From contig JBFKFZ010000003.1 of assembly GCA_041633555.1 (NCBI GenBank), forward strand, positions 1-64,000: a stretch of 64,000 bases of DNA, read 5' to 3'. The notes beneath the pieces are model-generated. The model had not been told where the DNA came from and made no database searches. It saw only the letters and a list, made by a program, of their open reading frames with translations. This DNA comes from JAHEAO01 sp041633555. Lineage in GTDB: Bacteria; Pseudomonadota; Alphaproteobacteria; Rhodobacterales; Rhodobacteraceae. Below are positions 44,703 to 54,306 of this stretch, piece by piece. Position numbers and translations under genes: made by a program. Every line of letters begins with the position of its first letter. The first letter of the stretch is position 1.

Positions 44703-45599
44703 ATGAGCAACTACGCAAATCTTCCGGCACCATCCCCCGAACAGGGGCTGAACCGCTACATGCAGGAAATCCGCAAATTTCCGATGCTGGAGCCGGAAGA
44801 GGAATACATGCTGGCCAAGCGCTGGGTGGACCATCAGGACACTGAAGCGGCGCACAAGATGGTGACCAGCCACCTGCGTCTGGCCGCCAAGATCGCTATG
44901 GGCTATCGCGGCTATGGATTGCCGCAGGCCGAGGTGATTTCCGAGGCCAATGTCGGCCTGATGCAGGCTGTCAAGCGGTTCGATCCGGAAAAGGGCTTCC
45001 GCCTTGCAACCTATGCGATGTGGTGGATCCGCGCCTCTATCCAGGAATACATCCTGCGCTCGTGGAGCTTGGTGAAGCTCGGCACCACATCTGCGCAAAA
45101 GAAACTGTTCTTCAACCTGCGCAAAGCCAAGAACCGCATCGGCGCGCTCGAAGAGGGCGATCTCAGGCCCGAAAACGTGACCCGGATCGCGACGGATCTG
45201 GGTGTGACCGAGGAAGAGGTCGTTTCGATGAACCGACGTCTGTCGGGCGGCGATGCCAGCCTGAACGTGATGGTCGGTCAGGAGGGCGACAGCTCTACCC
45301 AGTGGCAGGACTGGCTGGAAGATGAAGAGGCCGATCAGGCCAGCGATTACGAAGAGCGCGACGAACTGGATGCACGCCGGGAGTTGCTGGAACAGGCGAT
45401 GGACGTGCTGAATGAACGCGAGCGCGACATCCTGATGCAGCGCCGGCTGCAGGAAAACCCGGTGACCCTCGAAGAGCTTTCCGGCCAGTACGATGTCAGC
45501 CGCGAGCGGATCCGACAGATCGAAGTCCGTGCATTCGAGAAGCTGCAGCTGAAGATGCGTGAACTTGCCGACAAACGCGGTATGCTGGAACAGGCTTAG
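44703..45599 (+). CDS. rpoH: RNA polymerase sigma-32 factor RpoH
   Basis: Heat-shock sigma factor of 298 residues. It has region 2 with LMQAVKRFDPEKGFRLATYA (about residues 86-105), the RpoH box QKKLFFNLRKAK at about residues 133-144, and the region 4.2 helix-turn-helix TLEELSGQYDVSRERIRQIE. The RpoH box separates it from RpoD and stress sigma factors. Alphaproteobacteria often have two or more RpoH; this one has an alphaproteobacterial N-terminus (MSNYANLPAPSPEQG). It lies behind a sigma-32-like promoter and a palindrome. Confidence 0.95.
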   Translation: MSNYANLPAPSPEQGLNRYMQEIRKFPMLEPEEEYMLAKRWVDHQDTEAAHKMVTSHLRLAAKIAMGYRGYGLPQAEVISEANVGLMQAVKRFDPEKGFRLATYAMWWIRASIQEYILRSWSLVKLGTTSAQKKLFFNLRKAKNRIGALEEGDLRPENVTRIATDLGVTEEEVVSMNRRLSGGDASLNVMVGQEGDSSTQWQDWLEDEEADQASDYEERDELDARRELLEQAMDVLNERERDILMQRRLQENPVTLEELSGQYDVSRERIRQIEVRAFEKLQLKMRELADKRGMLEQA

Positions 45600-45688
45600 G
45601 ACCGGTTAACCGCCGCTTGCGACTGGTCAATGCGGCAGGTGACCGGCACGGCTAGACTGCGCCGATCTGTTCACATTGGGGGTTCATC

Positions 45689-46135
45689 ATGAAGGCCGTT
45701 ACGACTTTGGTTGTCATCGCGAACGACAAGAAAGCCCGGTTCCTCGAGAATCAGGGCGTCGGCAAGGGGCTGGTCGAACTGTCAGACATGTCTGCCGCTG
45801 ATTTCGCCGATGTCGAGACCCGGTATTCGGACCGGCCTGGGCGGGCGCAGGCGAGCGCGGGAAGCGGGTCTCATGCGGTCGAGCGGACGACTTCGGAAGA
45901 ACGGCAAGAGCGTCAGGCCTTCGCGCGGCATGTTCTTGAGCGGACCGGCAGGCTGTTGAGCAAGGGCGGTCATGACCGGCTGGCCATCGCCGCTGCGCCG
46001 CGCATGCTGGGCGAGTTGCGCGGCGGATTGACGGCCGAGCTGAAGGTCAGGCTGGCTTTCGATCTGGACAAGGATCTTGTACAGGTTCCCCTGATCAAGC
46101 TGGTTGATCATTTTGCCGGAAAGGTGGCTTTCTAA
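45689..46135 (+). CDS. Host attachment family protein (baeRF-type)
   Basis: The 148-residue protein begins MKAVTTLVVIANDKKARFLENQG, the nucleotide-binding-like opening of host attachment (baeRF family 12) proteins, followed by AFARHVLERTGRLLSKGGHDRLAIAAAPRMLGELR. The family resembles a degenerate eRF1-like domain; the name comes from Agrobacterium plant attachment, but the molecular role is not settled. GGGGG before the ATG supports the start. The next gene starts 30 bases after its stop. Confidence 0.88.
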   Translation: MKAVTTLVVIANDKKARFLENQGVGKGLVELSDMSAADFADVETRYSDRPGRAQASAGSGSHAVERTTSEERQERQAFARHVLERTGRLLSKGGHDRLAIAAAPRMLGELRGGLTAELKVRLAFDLDKDLVQVPLIKLVDHFAGKVAF

Positions 46136-46165
46136 GCCACGGAACCGAGAATTACGGAGGCTGAC

Positions 46166-46474
46166 ATGCCCGGTATCGAAGACGATCCTGTCGAATTGCA
46201 GGAACCTGACAGGGGACAAGGCGAGTTTGATTCGCCCGAGAATATCTGGATGCGCGGCCTCTGGATGCTGCTTTTCGGCTTGCTTTTCGCGCTAGCCGAA
46301 ACGGTGCTCTGGGTCGTCGCGCTGGTTCAGTTCCTGTGGATGCTATTCGCCAAGGATAGAAACGCCCTCCTGGTCGAATTCGGCGGGGATCTCGGCAGGT
46401 GGATGCACGAAGTCGCCCGGTTTCAATCCGGCGCCAGCGAAGTGAAACCGTTCCCGTGGAAAAAGTGGGGCTGA
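46166..46474 (+). CDS. DUF4389 domain membrane protein
   Basis: A 102-residue protein with one long hydrophobic segment (about residues 30-57: GLWMLLFGLLFALAETVLWVVALVQFLW) and the DUF4389 feature FLWMLFAKDRN. The C-terminus PFPWKKW is typical. The function is unknown. It follows the host-attachment-type gene closely with CGGAGG at its start, so the two are probably co-transcribed. Confidence 0.85.
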   Translation: MPGIEDDPVELQEPDRGQGEFDSPENIWMRGLWMLLFGLLFALAETVLWVVALVQFLWMLFAKDRNALLVEFGGDLGRWMHEVARFQSGASEVKPFPWKKWG

Positions 46475-46542
46475 CTCGCTCGACGATAGCCTAACAGCTG
46501 CGTCTCATGCTAGCTCTTTCCTGAATCAGGGGGAGAAGCATC

Positions 46543-47511
46543 ATGTCGGAACGAGTGCGCTGGGGTATCTTGGGGGCCGCGAAGATCGCGCGCGAATGGC
46601 TATGTCCCGCCATCCATAACAGCAGCGCCGGCCATGTCGCCGCGATCGCAAGCCTCACGCCGGGCAAGGCGGCAGATCTGGCCAAACCCTACCGCGACGT
46701 CGCGCTCTTCGACGATTATGACTCGATGCTGGCCAGCACCGACATCGACGCTGTCTACGTACCGCTTCCGAACGGCGCTCATGTCGAATGGACCCAGCGC
46801 GCGCTGGCGGCAGGCAAGCATGTGCTGTGTGAAAAACCCATCGCCCTCGAGGCCGAAGAGATCGACGGGCTGATCACCGCGCGGGATGCGTCGGGTCTCG
46901 TCGCTGCCGAGGCCTTCATGGTCGTGCACCATCCGCAATGGCACCGAGTTCGACAATTGCTGTCAGAAGGCGCGATCGGGACTCTCACCCATGTGCAGGG
47001 CGGGTTCAGCTTTTTCAACGACGACGCAGCAAACATCCGCAACGATCCCGACCAAGGCGGCGGCGCGTTGCGCGACATCGGCGTCTACCCTTCTGTCACG
47101 ACCCGGTTCGTTACCGGCCAGGAACCCGACCAGATCCGTTCCCAGATCGTCTGGGACCGGGGTATCGACGCCACCGCGCGGGTCTGGGCAGAGTTCCCGT
47201 CCTTCACGATGGATTTCTACGTCTCGATGCGGATGCATCCCTATCAGCAGATGCTGTTTCACGGCGACAAGGGCTGGATCCGGGTCGCGACGCCCTTCAA
47301 TGCCAAGCTCTATGGTGACGATGTGGTTGAGATCCGCGACCAGTCGGGCACGATCCGGCTGGAGCGTTTTCCGCTGGTCGACCACTATGTCGAGCAGATC
47401 AACGCCTTCAACGCCTCGGTTCTGACCGGCGCGGATTATCCCTGCACACTGGAATTCTCGCGCGCCAACCAGCGGATGATCGACATGATCTATGCCGGCG
47501 CGCTGGAATAG
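46543..47511 (+). CDS. Gfo/Idh/MocA family oxidoreductase
   Basis: A 322-residue NAD(P)-dependent sugar dehydrogenase-like protein: N-terminal Rossmann domain (WGILGAAKIAREW), the active-site signature CEKPIALEAEE (Lys at about 93), and the C-terminal dehydrogenase domain with GGALRDIGVYPSV. Substrates vary widely in this family (inositol, glucose-fructose and others), so no substrate is proposed. GGGGGAG before the ATG makes the start secure. It is convergent with the M3 peptidase gene. Confidence 0.9.
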   Translation: MSERVRWGILGAAKIAREWLCPAIHNSSAGHVAAIASLTPGKAADLAKPYRDVALFDDYDSMLASTDIDAVYVPLPNGAHVEWTQRALAAGKHVLCEKPIALEAEEIDGLITARDASGLVAAEAFMVVHHPQWHRVRQLLSEGAIGTLTHVQGGFSFFNDDAANIRNDPDQGGGALRDIGVYPSVTTRFVTGQEPDQIRSQIVWDRGIDATARVWAEFPSFTMDFYVSMRMHPYQQMLFHGDKGWIRVATPFNAKLYGDDVVEIRDQSGTIRLERFPLVDHYVEQINAFNASVLTGADYPCTLEFSRANQRMIDMIYAGALE

Positions 47512-47553
47512 GGTGCCGCGCCGGACCTGATCCGGGGCCTCGGCCGAGTTGGA

Positions 47554-49377
47554 TCAGTCCTCCATCGCCTCCAGCTCGTCGATCATGCCCGAGATCATCG
47601 ACAGGCCCTTGTCCCAGAATTTCGGGTCGCTCGCGTCAAGTCCGAATGGCGCGAGCAGTTCCTTGTGGTGTTTCGATCCGCCGGCCTTGAGCATGTCGAA
47701 ATACTTGTCCTCGAACCCCTCGCGGCCTTCTTCATAAACTGCGTAAAGCGCGTTCACCAAGCCGTCGCCGAAGGCATAGGCGTAGACGTAGAACGGGGAA
47801 TGGACGAAATGCGGGATATAGGCCCAGAAAGTCTCGTACCCCTCCATGAATGTCATCGCGGGCCCGAGACTTTCGGCCTGCACCGACATCCAGAGCGCGT
47901 TGATGTCGTCGGGCGTCATCTCTCCGTTTCGGCGCGCGTCGTGCAGCTTGCATTCGAAATCGTAGAACGCGATCTGACGGACCACGGTGTTGATCATGTC
48001 CTCGACCTTGCCGGCCAGCAGAACCTTGCGCTCGGCCTGGTCCTTGGCACCGGCCAGCAGCTTGCGGAAGGTCAGCATCTCACCGAAGACCGATGCGGTT
48101 TCGGCCAGCGTCAGCGGGGTTGGGGCCAGCAACTCACCCTGACCGGCCGCCAGAACCTGATGCACGCCGTGGCCGAGTTCATGCGCCAGCGTCATCACGT
48201 CGCGCGGTTTGCCGAGATAGTTCAGCATCACGTAAGGATGCACTTCGGTGACCGTGGGATGCGCGAAAGCCCCCGGCGCCTTGCCCGGCTTGACGCCAGC
48301 ATCGATCCAGCCATCCAAGAAGAAGGGCTGCGCTATTTCCGCCATCCTGGGCGAGAATTGGGTATAGGCGTCGATCACGGTGTTCTTTGCCTCGGCCCAG
48401 TTGACCACCCGGTTGCTTTCCATTGGCAGCGGCGCGTTGCGGTCCCAGACCTGCAGCTTGTCGAGCCCCAGCCATTTGCGCTTCAACTCATAGTAACGGT
48501 GGGACAATTTGGGATAGGCGGCGACCACGGCGTTGCGCAGAGCCTCGACCACTTCCGGTTCGACCTGATTGGCCAGATGCCGCCCGGTCTGCGGCGTCGG
48601 CATCTTGCGCCAGCTGTCCTCGATCTCTTTCTCCTTGGCCAGCGTGTTGTGGATGCGAGCGAAGAGCTTGACGTTCGCCCCGAAGACCCGCGCCAGTTCC
48701 CGCGCGGCTTTCTCGCGCATTTCCCGGTCCTGCTCGGACAGGAAGTTAAGCACCGATTCGAGGCCCAGCTTCTCTCCGTCGACCTCGAATGCGAGGCCCG
48801 CGATGGTTTCGTCGAAAAGCCGGTTCCAGGCGGCCGCACCGACGGTGGACTGGTCGTGGAGAAACTTTTCCAACTCGTCGGACAGCTGGTAGGGGCGCAT
48901 CGCGCGCATCTTGTCGAAGACCGGCTTGTAGCGGGCGAGGTCGGCATTCTGAGTGAAGAGTTTATCGAGTGCCGCATCCTCGATCCGGTTCAGTTCCAGT
49001 GAGAAGAAGACCATCGGGGTGGTGAAAGCCGTGATCCGGTCCTGGCAGTCCGACAGGAATTTGGCACGCTCGGCATCGGTGGTGTTCTGGTAATAGCGGA
49101 GGCCGGCAAATGACATGATCCGACCTGCGATCACGTCGATCTTCTCGTAACGCAGCACGCAGTCGAGCATCTCGGCAGCGTCGAGGCCCGCCAGCTTGCC
49201 TTCGTAATCCGATGCGAAATCGGCGCAGGCCTCTTCCAGCCAGTCGATGTCCCGTTTGAATTCGGCGGAGTCGTCCGACGTGTATAGATCGCTCAGGTCC
49301 CAGTCGGGCAGGTTTCCCAGATCCTTGTCGCCACCGGACTTGGCGTCGAAGACGGGCTTCGGGGACGAAATGCGCAT
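47554..49377 (-). CDS. M3 family oligoendopeptidase (PepF type)
   Basis: A 607-residue cytoplasmic zinc peptidase that degrades short peptides. The zinc motif is HELGH in LAHELGHGVHQ, with the third ligand in TLAETASVFGEML. The N-terminal helical region (DWDLSDLYTS...) is typical of PepF/M3B. The frame extends to 49539, but the ATG at 49377 has AGAGG just upstream and begins the conserved part. It is divergent from the Anbu operon; the 169 bases between them should hold both promoters. Confidence 0.93.
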   Translation of the reverse strand: MRISSPKPVFDAKSGGDKDLGNLPDWDLSDLYTSDDSAEFKRDIDWLEEACADFASDYEGKLAGLDAAEMLDCVLRYEKIDVIAGRIMSFAGLRYYQNTTDAERAKFLSDCQDRITAFTTPMVFFSLELNRIEDAALDKLFTQNADLARYKPVFDKMRAMRPYQLSDELEKFLHDQSTVGAAAWNRLFDETIAGLAFEVDGEKLGLESVLNFLSEQDREMREKAARELARVFGANVKLFARIHNTLAKEKEIEDSWRKMPTPQTGRHLANQVEPEVVEALRNAVVAAYPKLSHRYYELKRKWLGLDKLQVWDRNAPLPMESNRVVNWAEAKNTVIDAYTQFSPRMAEIAQPFFLDGWIDAGVKPGKAPGAFAHPTVTEVHPYVMLNYLGKPRDVMTLAHELGHGVHQVLAAGQGELLAPTPLTLAETASVFGEMLTFRKLLAGAKDQAERKVLLAGKVEDMINTVVRQIAFYDFECKLHDARRNGEMTPDDINALWMSVQAESLGPAMTFMEGYETFWAYIPHFVHSPFYVYAYAFGDGLVNALYAVYEEGREGFEDKYFDMLKAGGSKHHKELLAPFGLDASDPKFWDKGLSMISGMIDELEAMED

Positions 49378-49546
49378 CGGGACCTCTTCATCTTGCATGG
49401 TGCGAATGACATAGGGCCGCAGGGGCGCGGGGTTCAAGTCCGGCTTGGCCAAATTGCCACTCAATTGGGGGAATTCCGGCCATCCTGCTATCGTCCTGCG
49501 ATAAATCCGTTTCCATTCCGGCAATCCAGCCCCTAACATTCAATTC

Positions 49547-50974
49547 ATGGACAAGGCTGCCCCGCTTCAATTTTTCAACGAGATGTTCGACAGCGAAAGC
49601 GTTCGGCCACCCTATCGCGGGCTGGAGGAATGGACCCGCGACATGCCGGCGGAACTGCGCAGCCTCAAGCAGAGCGAGGCGGAAAGCCTGTTTCGTCGGA
49701 TCGGCATTACCTTTGCGGTCTACGGCGAGGGCGGCGATCCCGACCGGCTGATCCCTTTCGACATGTTTCCGCGGGTCTTTTCCGCCGATGAATGGCGCAG
49801 GTTGGAACGCGGCATCAAGCAACGGGCGCGGGCGCTGAACGCGTTTCTGGTCGATGTCTACGGGCGCGGCGAGATCGTGCGCGCTGGCCGGATCCCGGCG
49901 CGTTTGGTCTATCAGAACGAGGCCTATGAAAAAGCGGTCTGCGGCTTTCTGCCGCCGCGCGGTGTCTACAGCCACATCGTCGGCATCGACATCGTGCGGA
50001 CCGGTCGGGACGAGTTCTATGTGCTCGAGGACAATTGCCGCACCCCTTCGGGCGTCAGCTACATGCTGGAAAACCGGGAGATTATGATGCGGATGTTCCC
50101 GCATCTTTTCCAGGAAAACCGGATCGCGCCCGTCGAGGGCTATCCGCGCGCGCTCCGCCGCACGCTTGCCTCGGTCGCGCCGAAGAAATGCACCGGTGAG
50201 CCGAAAGTGGTGATCCTGACCCCCGGCCATTTCAACAGCGCCTATTACGAGCATTCCTTTCTGGCCGACATGATGGGCGTCGAACTGGTCGAAGGGCAGG
50301 ACCTGTTCGTCGAAGGCGATTTCGTCTGGATGCGGACAACCGAGGGGCCGAAGAAAGTCGATGTGATCTATCGACGGATCGACGACGCCTTTCTCGATCC
50401 GCTCTGTTTCAAGCCCGATTCGATGCTGGGCATTCCCGGGCTGATGAATGTCTATCGCTCCGGCGGCGTGACGATCGCCTCGGCGCCCGGTGCCGGGGTG
50501 GCCGATGACAAGGCGGTCTATACTTTCGTGCCCGAAATGGTGCGGTTCTATCTGGGCGAGGAGCCGCTCTTGAACAACGTGCCGACATGGCAATGTGGCA
50601 AGCGGGATGACTGCGCCTACGTGTTGGAGCACCTTGCCGAACTAGTGGTCAAGGAAGTGCATGGTTCAGGCGGATACGGCATGCTGGTCGGTCCGAAGGC
50701 GAGCAAGGCGGAGGTCGAGCTCTTCGCCGACAAGATCCGCGAGAAGCCTGAAAACTATATTGCACAGCCGACGCTGGCGCTGTCGACCTGCCCGACATTC
50801 GTGGCCGAGGGTGTGGCGCCACGTCATGTCGATCTGCGGCCCTATTGTCTTGTCGGCGAATCCATCGAACTGGTTCCCGGCGGGCTGACGCGGGTCGCGC
50901 TGACGGAAGGCTCGCTGGTTGTGAACTCGTCGCAGGGCGGCGGCGTCAAGGATACCTGGGTGGTGGCAGACTGA
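49547..50974 (+). CDS. Circularly permuted ATP-grasp protein of the Anbu operon
   Basis: A 475-residue protein of the CP_ATPgrasp (DUF404/DUF407) family, with the features YRRIDDAFLDPLC and the nucleotide-binding loop HGSGGYGMLVGP at about residues 369-380. Such proteins are predicted amide-bond ligases (amidoligases). It is the first gene of a tight operon with an alpha-E protein, a transglutaminase-like protein and Anbu. The next gene overlaps its stop (TGATG). I see no strong ribosome-binding site before the ATG at 49547. Confidence 0.93.
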   Translation: MDKAAPLQFFNEMFDSESVRPPYRGLEEWTRDMPAELRSLKQSEAESLFRRIGITFAVYGEGGDPDRLIPFDMFPRVFSADEWRRLERGIKQRARALNAFLVDVYGRGEIVRAGRIPARLVYQNEAYEKAVCGFLPPRGVYSHIVGIDIVRTGRDEFYVLEDNCRTPSGVSYMLENREIMMRMFPHLFQENRIAPVEGYPRALRRTLASVAPKKCTGEPKVVILTPGHFNSAYYEHSFLADMMGVELVEGQDLFVEGDFVWMRTTEGPKKVDVIYRRIDDAFLDPLCFKPDSMLGIPGLMNVYRSGGVTIASAPGAGVADDKAVYTFVPEMVRFYLGEEPLLNNVPTWQCGKRDDCAYVLEHLAELVVKEVHGSGGYGMLVGPKASKAEVELFADKIREKPENYIAQPTLALSTCPTFVAEGVAPRHVDLRPYCLVGESIELVPGGLTRVALTEGSLVVNSSQGGGVKDTWVVAD

Positions 50975-51927
50975 TGCTGGCCCGTACTGCAAGCAACCTC
51001 TACTGGATCTCACGCTATATCGAGCGGGCCGAGACGAACGCGCGGCTGCTGGAGGTTGGCGCGCGCAATGCGCTGATGCCGAATATCGGCGGCGGCTACC
51101 GAAACGAATGGGACTCGGTTCTGCGGGCATCGGGCACGGCGCAGGCCTTTGACCGGAAATACGGCGAACCCGTACAGCGCAATGTTGAAAGCCACATGTT
51201 TTTCGACAGTGACAATGCGTCCTCGGTCGCTGCATGTATCGAGCGGGCGCGCGAGAATGGCCGAATCGTGCGCACTGCGCTGACAACGCAGGTCTGGGAC
51301 GCCCTCAACACTGCCTTCCAGGAGATTCGCGAGATGCAGCGGACCGAGCGCAGCAAGCTGGCTCTGTCCGACCTGATCGATTGGACGACGCGCACGACGG
51401 CGCTGATCCGCGGCGCCTCGCTGGCCACGCAACTGCGCAATGACGGTTTCGATTTCTCGAATGTCGGGCATTATCTCGAGCGTGCCGACAGCACTGCAAG
51501 GCTGCTGGATGTGAAATACTACGTCCTGTTGCCGCAGGTGGGGTTGGTCGGCTCCGGGCTCGACAACTACCAGTGGTCGACGCTGCTGCGCGCGATGTCG
51601 GCGCACCGGTCCTTTGGCTGGGCCTATGGTGGCGAGGTCACGCCACTGAAGATAGCCGATTTCCTGATCCTGAACCGGCAGTCGCCGCGTTCACTCATGA
51701 CCGCCATCGAGGGGGTTGAGCAGTTTCTTGGCCAGCTGGCCCGGCGCTATGGCAAGTCGAGCAAGCCGCTCAGCCAGTCGCGGTCGGTTCTTGCCGAGCT
51801 GGCCGAGACGAACGTCAGCGAGATATTCGAGGAAGGTCTGCACGAGTTTCTGACCCGCTTCATTCGCGACATCGCGGCCATCGGCGCGAGCGTACATGAA
51901 ACCTACTTGTCGGGAGAGGCGCGATGA
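50974..51927 (+). CDS. Alpha-E domain protein (DUF403) of the Anbu operon
   Basis: A 317-residue all-helical protein starting MLARTASNLYWISRYIERAET, the hallmark of the alpha-E family. It nearly always occurs with the permuted ATP-grasp protein, sometimes as a fusion, and is thought to assist it. No catalytic site is known. The ATG at 50974 overlaps the upstream stop by one base; the frame further upstream is antisense noise. The transglutaminase gene overlaps its end by ATGA. Confidence 0.93.
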   Translation: MLARTASNLYWISRYIERAETNARLLEVGARNALMPNIGGGYRNEWDSVLRASGTAQAFDRKYGEPVQRNVESHMFFDSDNASSVAACIERARENGRIVRTALTTQVWDALNTAFQEIREMQRTERSKLALSDLIDWTTRTTALIRGASLATQLRNDGFDFSNVGHYLERADSTARLLDVKYYVLLPQVGLVGSGLDNYQWSTLLRAMSAHRSFGWAYGGEVTPLKIADFLILNRQSPRSLMTAIEGVEQFLGQLARRYGKSSKPLSQSRSVLAELAETNVSEIFEEGLHEFLTRFIRDIAAIGASVHETYLSGEAR

Positions 51928-52742
51928 GACTGACCGTTTCGCACAGATCCAGCTATCATTTTGACCCACCGACCCGTGGCGTCGTGCAAAGCTTGCGTCT
52001 GTCGCCCTCTCTCTTTGACGGCCAGAAGGTCCTGAACTGGTCGGTGACCGTGCCCGGCGCCGAGATGGGCGCGTCGTTCCGCGACGGTTCGGGGGATTGG
52101 GTTCAGACGATCTCGATGCTTGGTCCCGTCAGCGATATGACGGTCGAGGTCGAGGGCGAAGTGGATACCAGCGATCTGGCCGGGGTTCTGAAGGGGCACA
52201 AGGAGCATGTGCCGGCGCTGACTTATTTGCGCAGCACCCGTGCGACGCGCCCGGACAAGGGATTGCGCCAGCTTGCCGAGACGACGCTTGCCGCCCAGTG
52301 CGGGGCGTCACCGCTGGAACAGGCGCACGCATTGTCGGCAGCGGTGGCCGATGCCATCGCCTACCGTCCCGGAGAGACCCACGCCCATACCACCGCCGCC
52401 GAGGCGCTGGATCTTGGCGTAGGCGTCTGCCAGGACCATGCTCATGCGCTGATCGGCGTCGCTCATGCCGCCGGACTGCCGGCGCGCTATGTCATCGGCT
52501 ACCTGCATTCTACCGATGATGGCGAGTCGCACGAGGCCAGCCACGCGTGGGCCGAGATCCATGTGAAGGATCTTGGCTGGGTCGGCTTTGATCCATCGAA
52601 CCGCTGCTGCCCGGACGAGCGTTATGTCCGGCTGGGATCAGGCTATGACGCCACCGATGCCGCGCCGATCCGGGGCATTGCGAAGGGAAATGGCGGCGAA
52701 ATGCTCACGGTCACCGTTGCGGTCCAGCAAGTCGCGCAATAG
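51924..52742 (+). CDS. Transglutaminase-like cysteine peptidase of the Anbu operon
   Basis: A 272-residue protein with an N-terminal beta domain (Bact_transglu_N, LTVSHRSSYHFDPPTRGVVQSL) and a transglutaminase-like core. The Cys is in GVGVCQDHAHALI (about residues 168-180), the His in ASHAWAEIHVKDLGWVGFDPSN, with Asp after it, so the triad is complete. It may cleave or form peptide bonds made by the ATP-grasp partner. It overlaps the alpha-E gene by 4 bases, and Anbu begins 35 bases downstream. Confidence 0.93.
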   Translation: MRLTVSHRSSYHFDPPTRGVVQSLRLSPSLFDGQKVLNWSVTVPGAEMGASFRDGSGDWVQTISMLGPVSDMTVEVEGEVDTSDLAGVLKGHKEHVPALTYLRSTRATRPDKGLRQLAETTLAAQCGASPLEQAHALSAAVADAIAYRPGETHAHTTAAEALDLGVGVCQDHAHALIGVAHAAGLPARYVIGYLHSTDDGESHEASHAWAEIHVKDLGWVGFDPSNRCCPDERYVRLGSGYDATDAAPIRGIAKGNGGEMLTVTVAVQQVAQ

Positions 52743-52777
52743 TGTCGCGCGGACAGATTTCCTGAAAGGGCCGACAG

Positions 52778-53542
52778 ATGACGTACTGCGTGGGGTTGAT
52801 GCTGGATGCGGGCATCGTCCTGCTATCAGACACCCGCACGAATGCCGGCCTCGACAATATTGCGACCTATCGCAAGATGTTCACCTTTGAAGACCCCGGC
52901 GAACGGGTGATCGCGATCATGACCGCAGGCTCGCTTTCGGTGACCCAGACCGCGATGGCACGCCTGCACGAGGCCATCGACGATCCGGAGGCCGATGACA
53001 CGACCTCGATCATGCGCACGACGACGATGCTGCAAGTAGCAGAGATCGTGGGTCAGGCGCTTGCCGATGTCACAGCCGAGGTCAGCGCCAAGATGGAGCG
53101 GATGAGCCAGAAGGCCAGCGCCTCGATGATCGTGGCGGGCCAGCGAGACGGCGGAACGATGCGGATGTTCCTGATCTATCCCGAGGGCAATTTCATCGAG
53201 GCCACTTCCGACACCCCGTTCCTGCAGATAGGAGAGCACAAGTACGGCAAACCCATTCTCGACCGGGTGGTGCGGCCCGAAACTTCACTCGCCGATGCAC
53301 AGAAGGCGGCATTGCTGTCGATGGACTCGACCTTGCGCTCGAACCTTTCGGTCGGGATGCCGCTCGACATGACTGTCATCGAGAAAGACGCTTGCCGGGT
53401 GGCCAGCCAGTTCCGGATCGAAGCCGATGATCCTGTCTTTGCCCGCATCAGCCGTGCCTGGTCGGAATCGCTGCGTGAAGCTTTCAGTGAGATCGAGGCC
53501 TACACGACCGAAGGAACTCGAATCGAAGGAAGAGCGTCATGA
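52778..53542 (+). CDS. Anbu (bacterial proteasome-like peptidase)
   Basis: A 254-residue protein of the Ntn-hydrolase fold. It starts MTYCVGLMLDAGIVLLSDTRTNAG: Thr2 would become the N-terminal nucleophile after Met removal, and SDTRTNAG is the Anbu signature next to HslV/proteasome beta subunits. Anbu proteins assemble into helical or ring-like oligomers, and their natural substrate is unknown. It follows the ATP-grasp, alpha-E and transglutaminase genes in the known order. The aldolase gene overlaps its stop by ATGA. Confidence 0.93.
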   Translation: MTYCVGLMLDAGIVLLSDTRTNAGLDNIATYRKMFTFEDPGERVIAIMTAGSLSVTQTAMARLHEAIDDPEADDTTSIMRTTTMLQVAEIVGQALADVTAEVSAKMERMSQKASASMIVAGQRDGGTMRMFLIYPEGNFIEATSDTPFLQIGEHKYGKPILDRVVRPETSLADAQKAALLSMDSTLRSNLSVGMPLDMTVIEKDACRVASQFRIEADDPVFARISRAWSESLREAFSEIEAYTTEGTRIEGRAS

Positions 53543-54303
53543 GGACTGCCGGTTTCAAAAAGCGCATGCTGGACGACGAACGGCTGGTCGGCACATTCGT
53601 CAAGACACCGGCGCACGATATCGTCGAGACGCTCGCGATTTCGGGGCTGGATTTCGTCTGCCTCGATGGCGAGCATGGGTCGTTTGATCGCCGGTCCATG
53701 GACGCCTGCCTGGCCATTGCGCGAGCGCTCGATTTCCCCACCATAGTTAGGGTTGCGTCCGGCAGTGCCGAAAACATCCTGCAGGCGCTCGACAGTGGCG
53801 CAGTTGGCGTCGTGGTGCCACATGTCACCGAGGCCGCGCGGGCCGCCGAGGTCGCCAAATCCGCCCGGTTCGGGCTTGGCGGGCGTGGATTTGCCGGCGC
53901 CACCCGCTGGGCCGGGCTGGGCACAAAGTCCATGCTTGAGGTTCTGGCGCAATCGGCTGCCGAAACCTTCGTATTGGCGCAGATCGAGGAACCTGAAGGC
54001 GTCGAGGCTGCAGCGAGCATTGCCGAGACGGTCGGCATAGACGGCCTCTTCATCGGCCCGTCCGACCTTTCGGTGTCCTATGGCAAGACCGATGCCAATT
54101 CGCCCGAGCTTCACGCCGCATTCAAGTCGGTCGGGGCGGCTTCCAGATCCGCCGGCAAGGCGTTCGTGACTTGGGCGCCAACCGTCGAAAAGGCAGCGGA
54201 ATGGAGGGTTTACGGCGTGAACATGTTCCTGGTCGCCTCTGAACTCGGCTGGATTACCCAAGGCGCGCGCGCCGTAGCCGGTGGAATCCGTGCGCTTGAG
54301 TAG
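53539..54303 (+). CDS. HpcH/HpaI family aldolase
   Basis: A 254-residue class II pyruvate-type aldolase (HpcH/HpaI/CitE superfamily). It shows FVCLDGEHGSFD (acid/metal region, about residues 40-51), PTIVRVASG, VVVPHVTEA, ARFGLGGRGFAGATR, VLAQIEEPEGVEAA (metal Glu) and GLFIGPSDLSVS. Its start codon overlaps the Anbu stop, suggesting translational coupling. An aldolase is not a standard part of the Anbu operon, so its link may be only local. The substrate is unknown. Confidence 0.9.
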   Translation: MRTAGFKKRMLDDERLVGTFVKTPAHDIVETLAISGLDFVCLDGEHGSFDRRSMDACLAIARALDFPTIVRVASGSAENILQALDSGAVGVVVPHVTEAARAAEVAKSARFGLGGRGFAGATRWAGLGTKSMLEVLAQSAAETFVLAQIEEPEGVEAAASIAETVGIDGLFIGPSDLSVSYGKTDANSPELHAAFKSVGAASRSAGKAFVTWAPTVEKAAEWRVYGVNMFLVASELGWITQGARAVAGGIRALE

Positions 54304-54306
54304 ATC

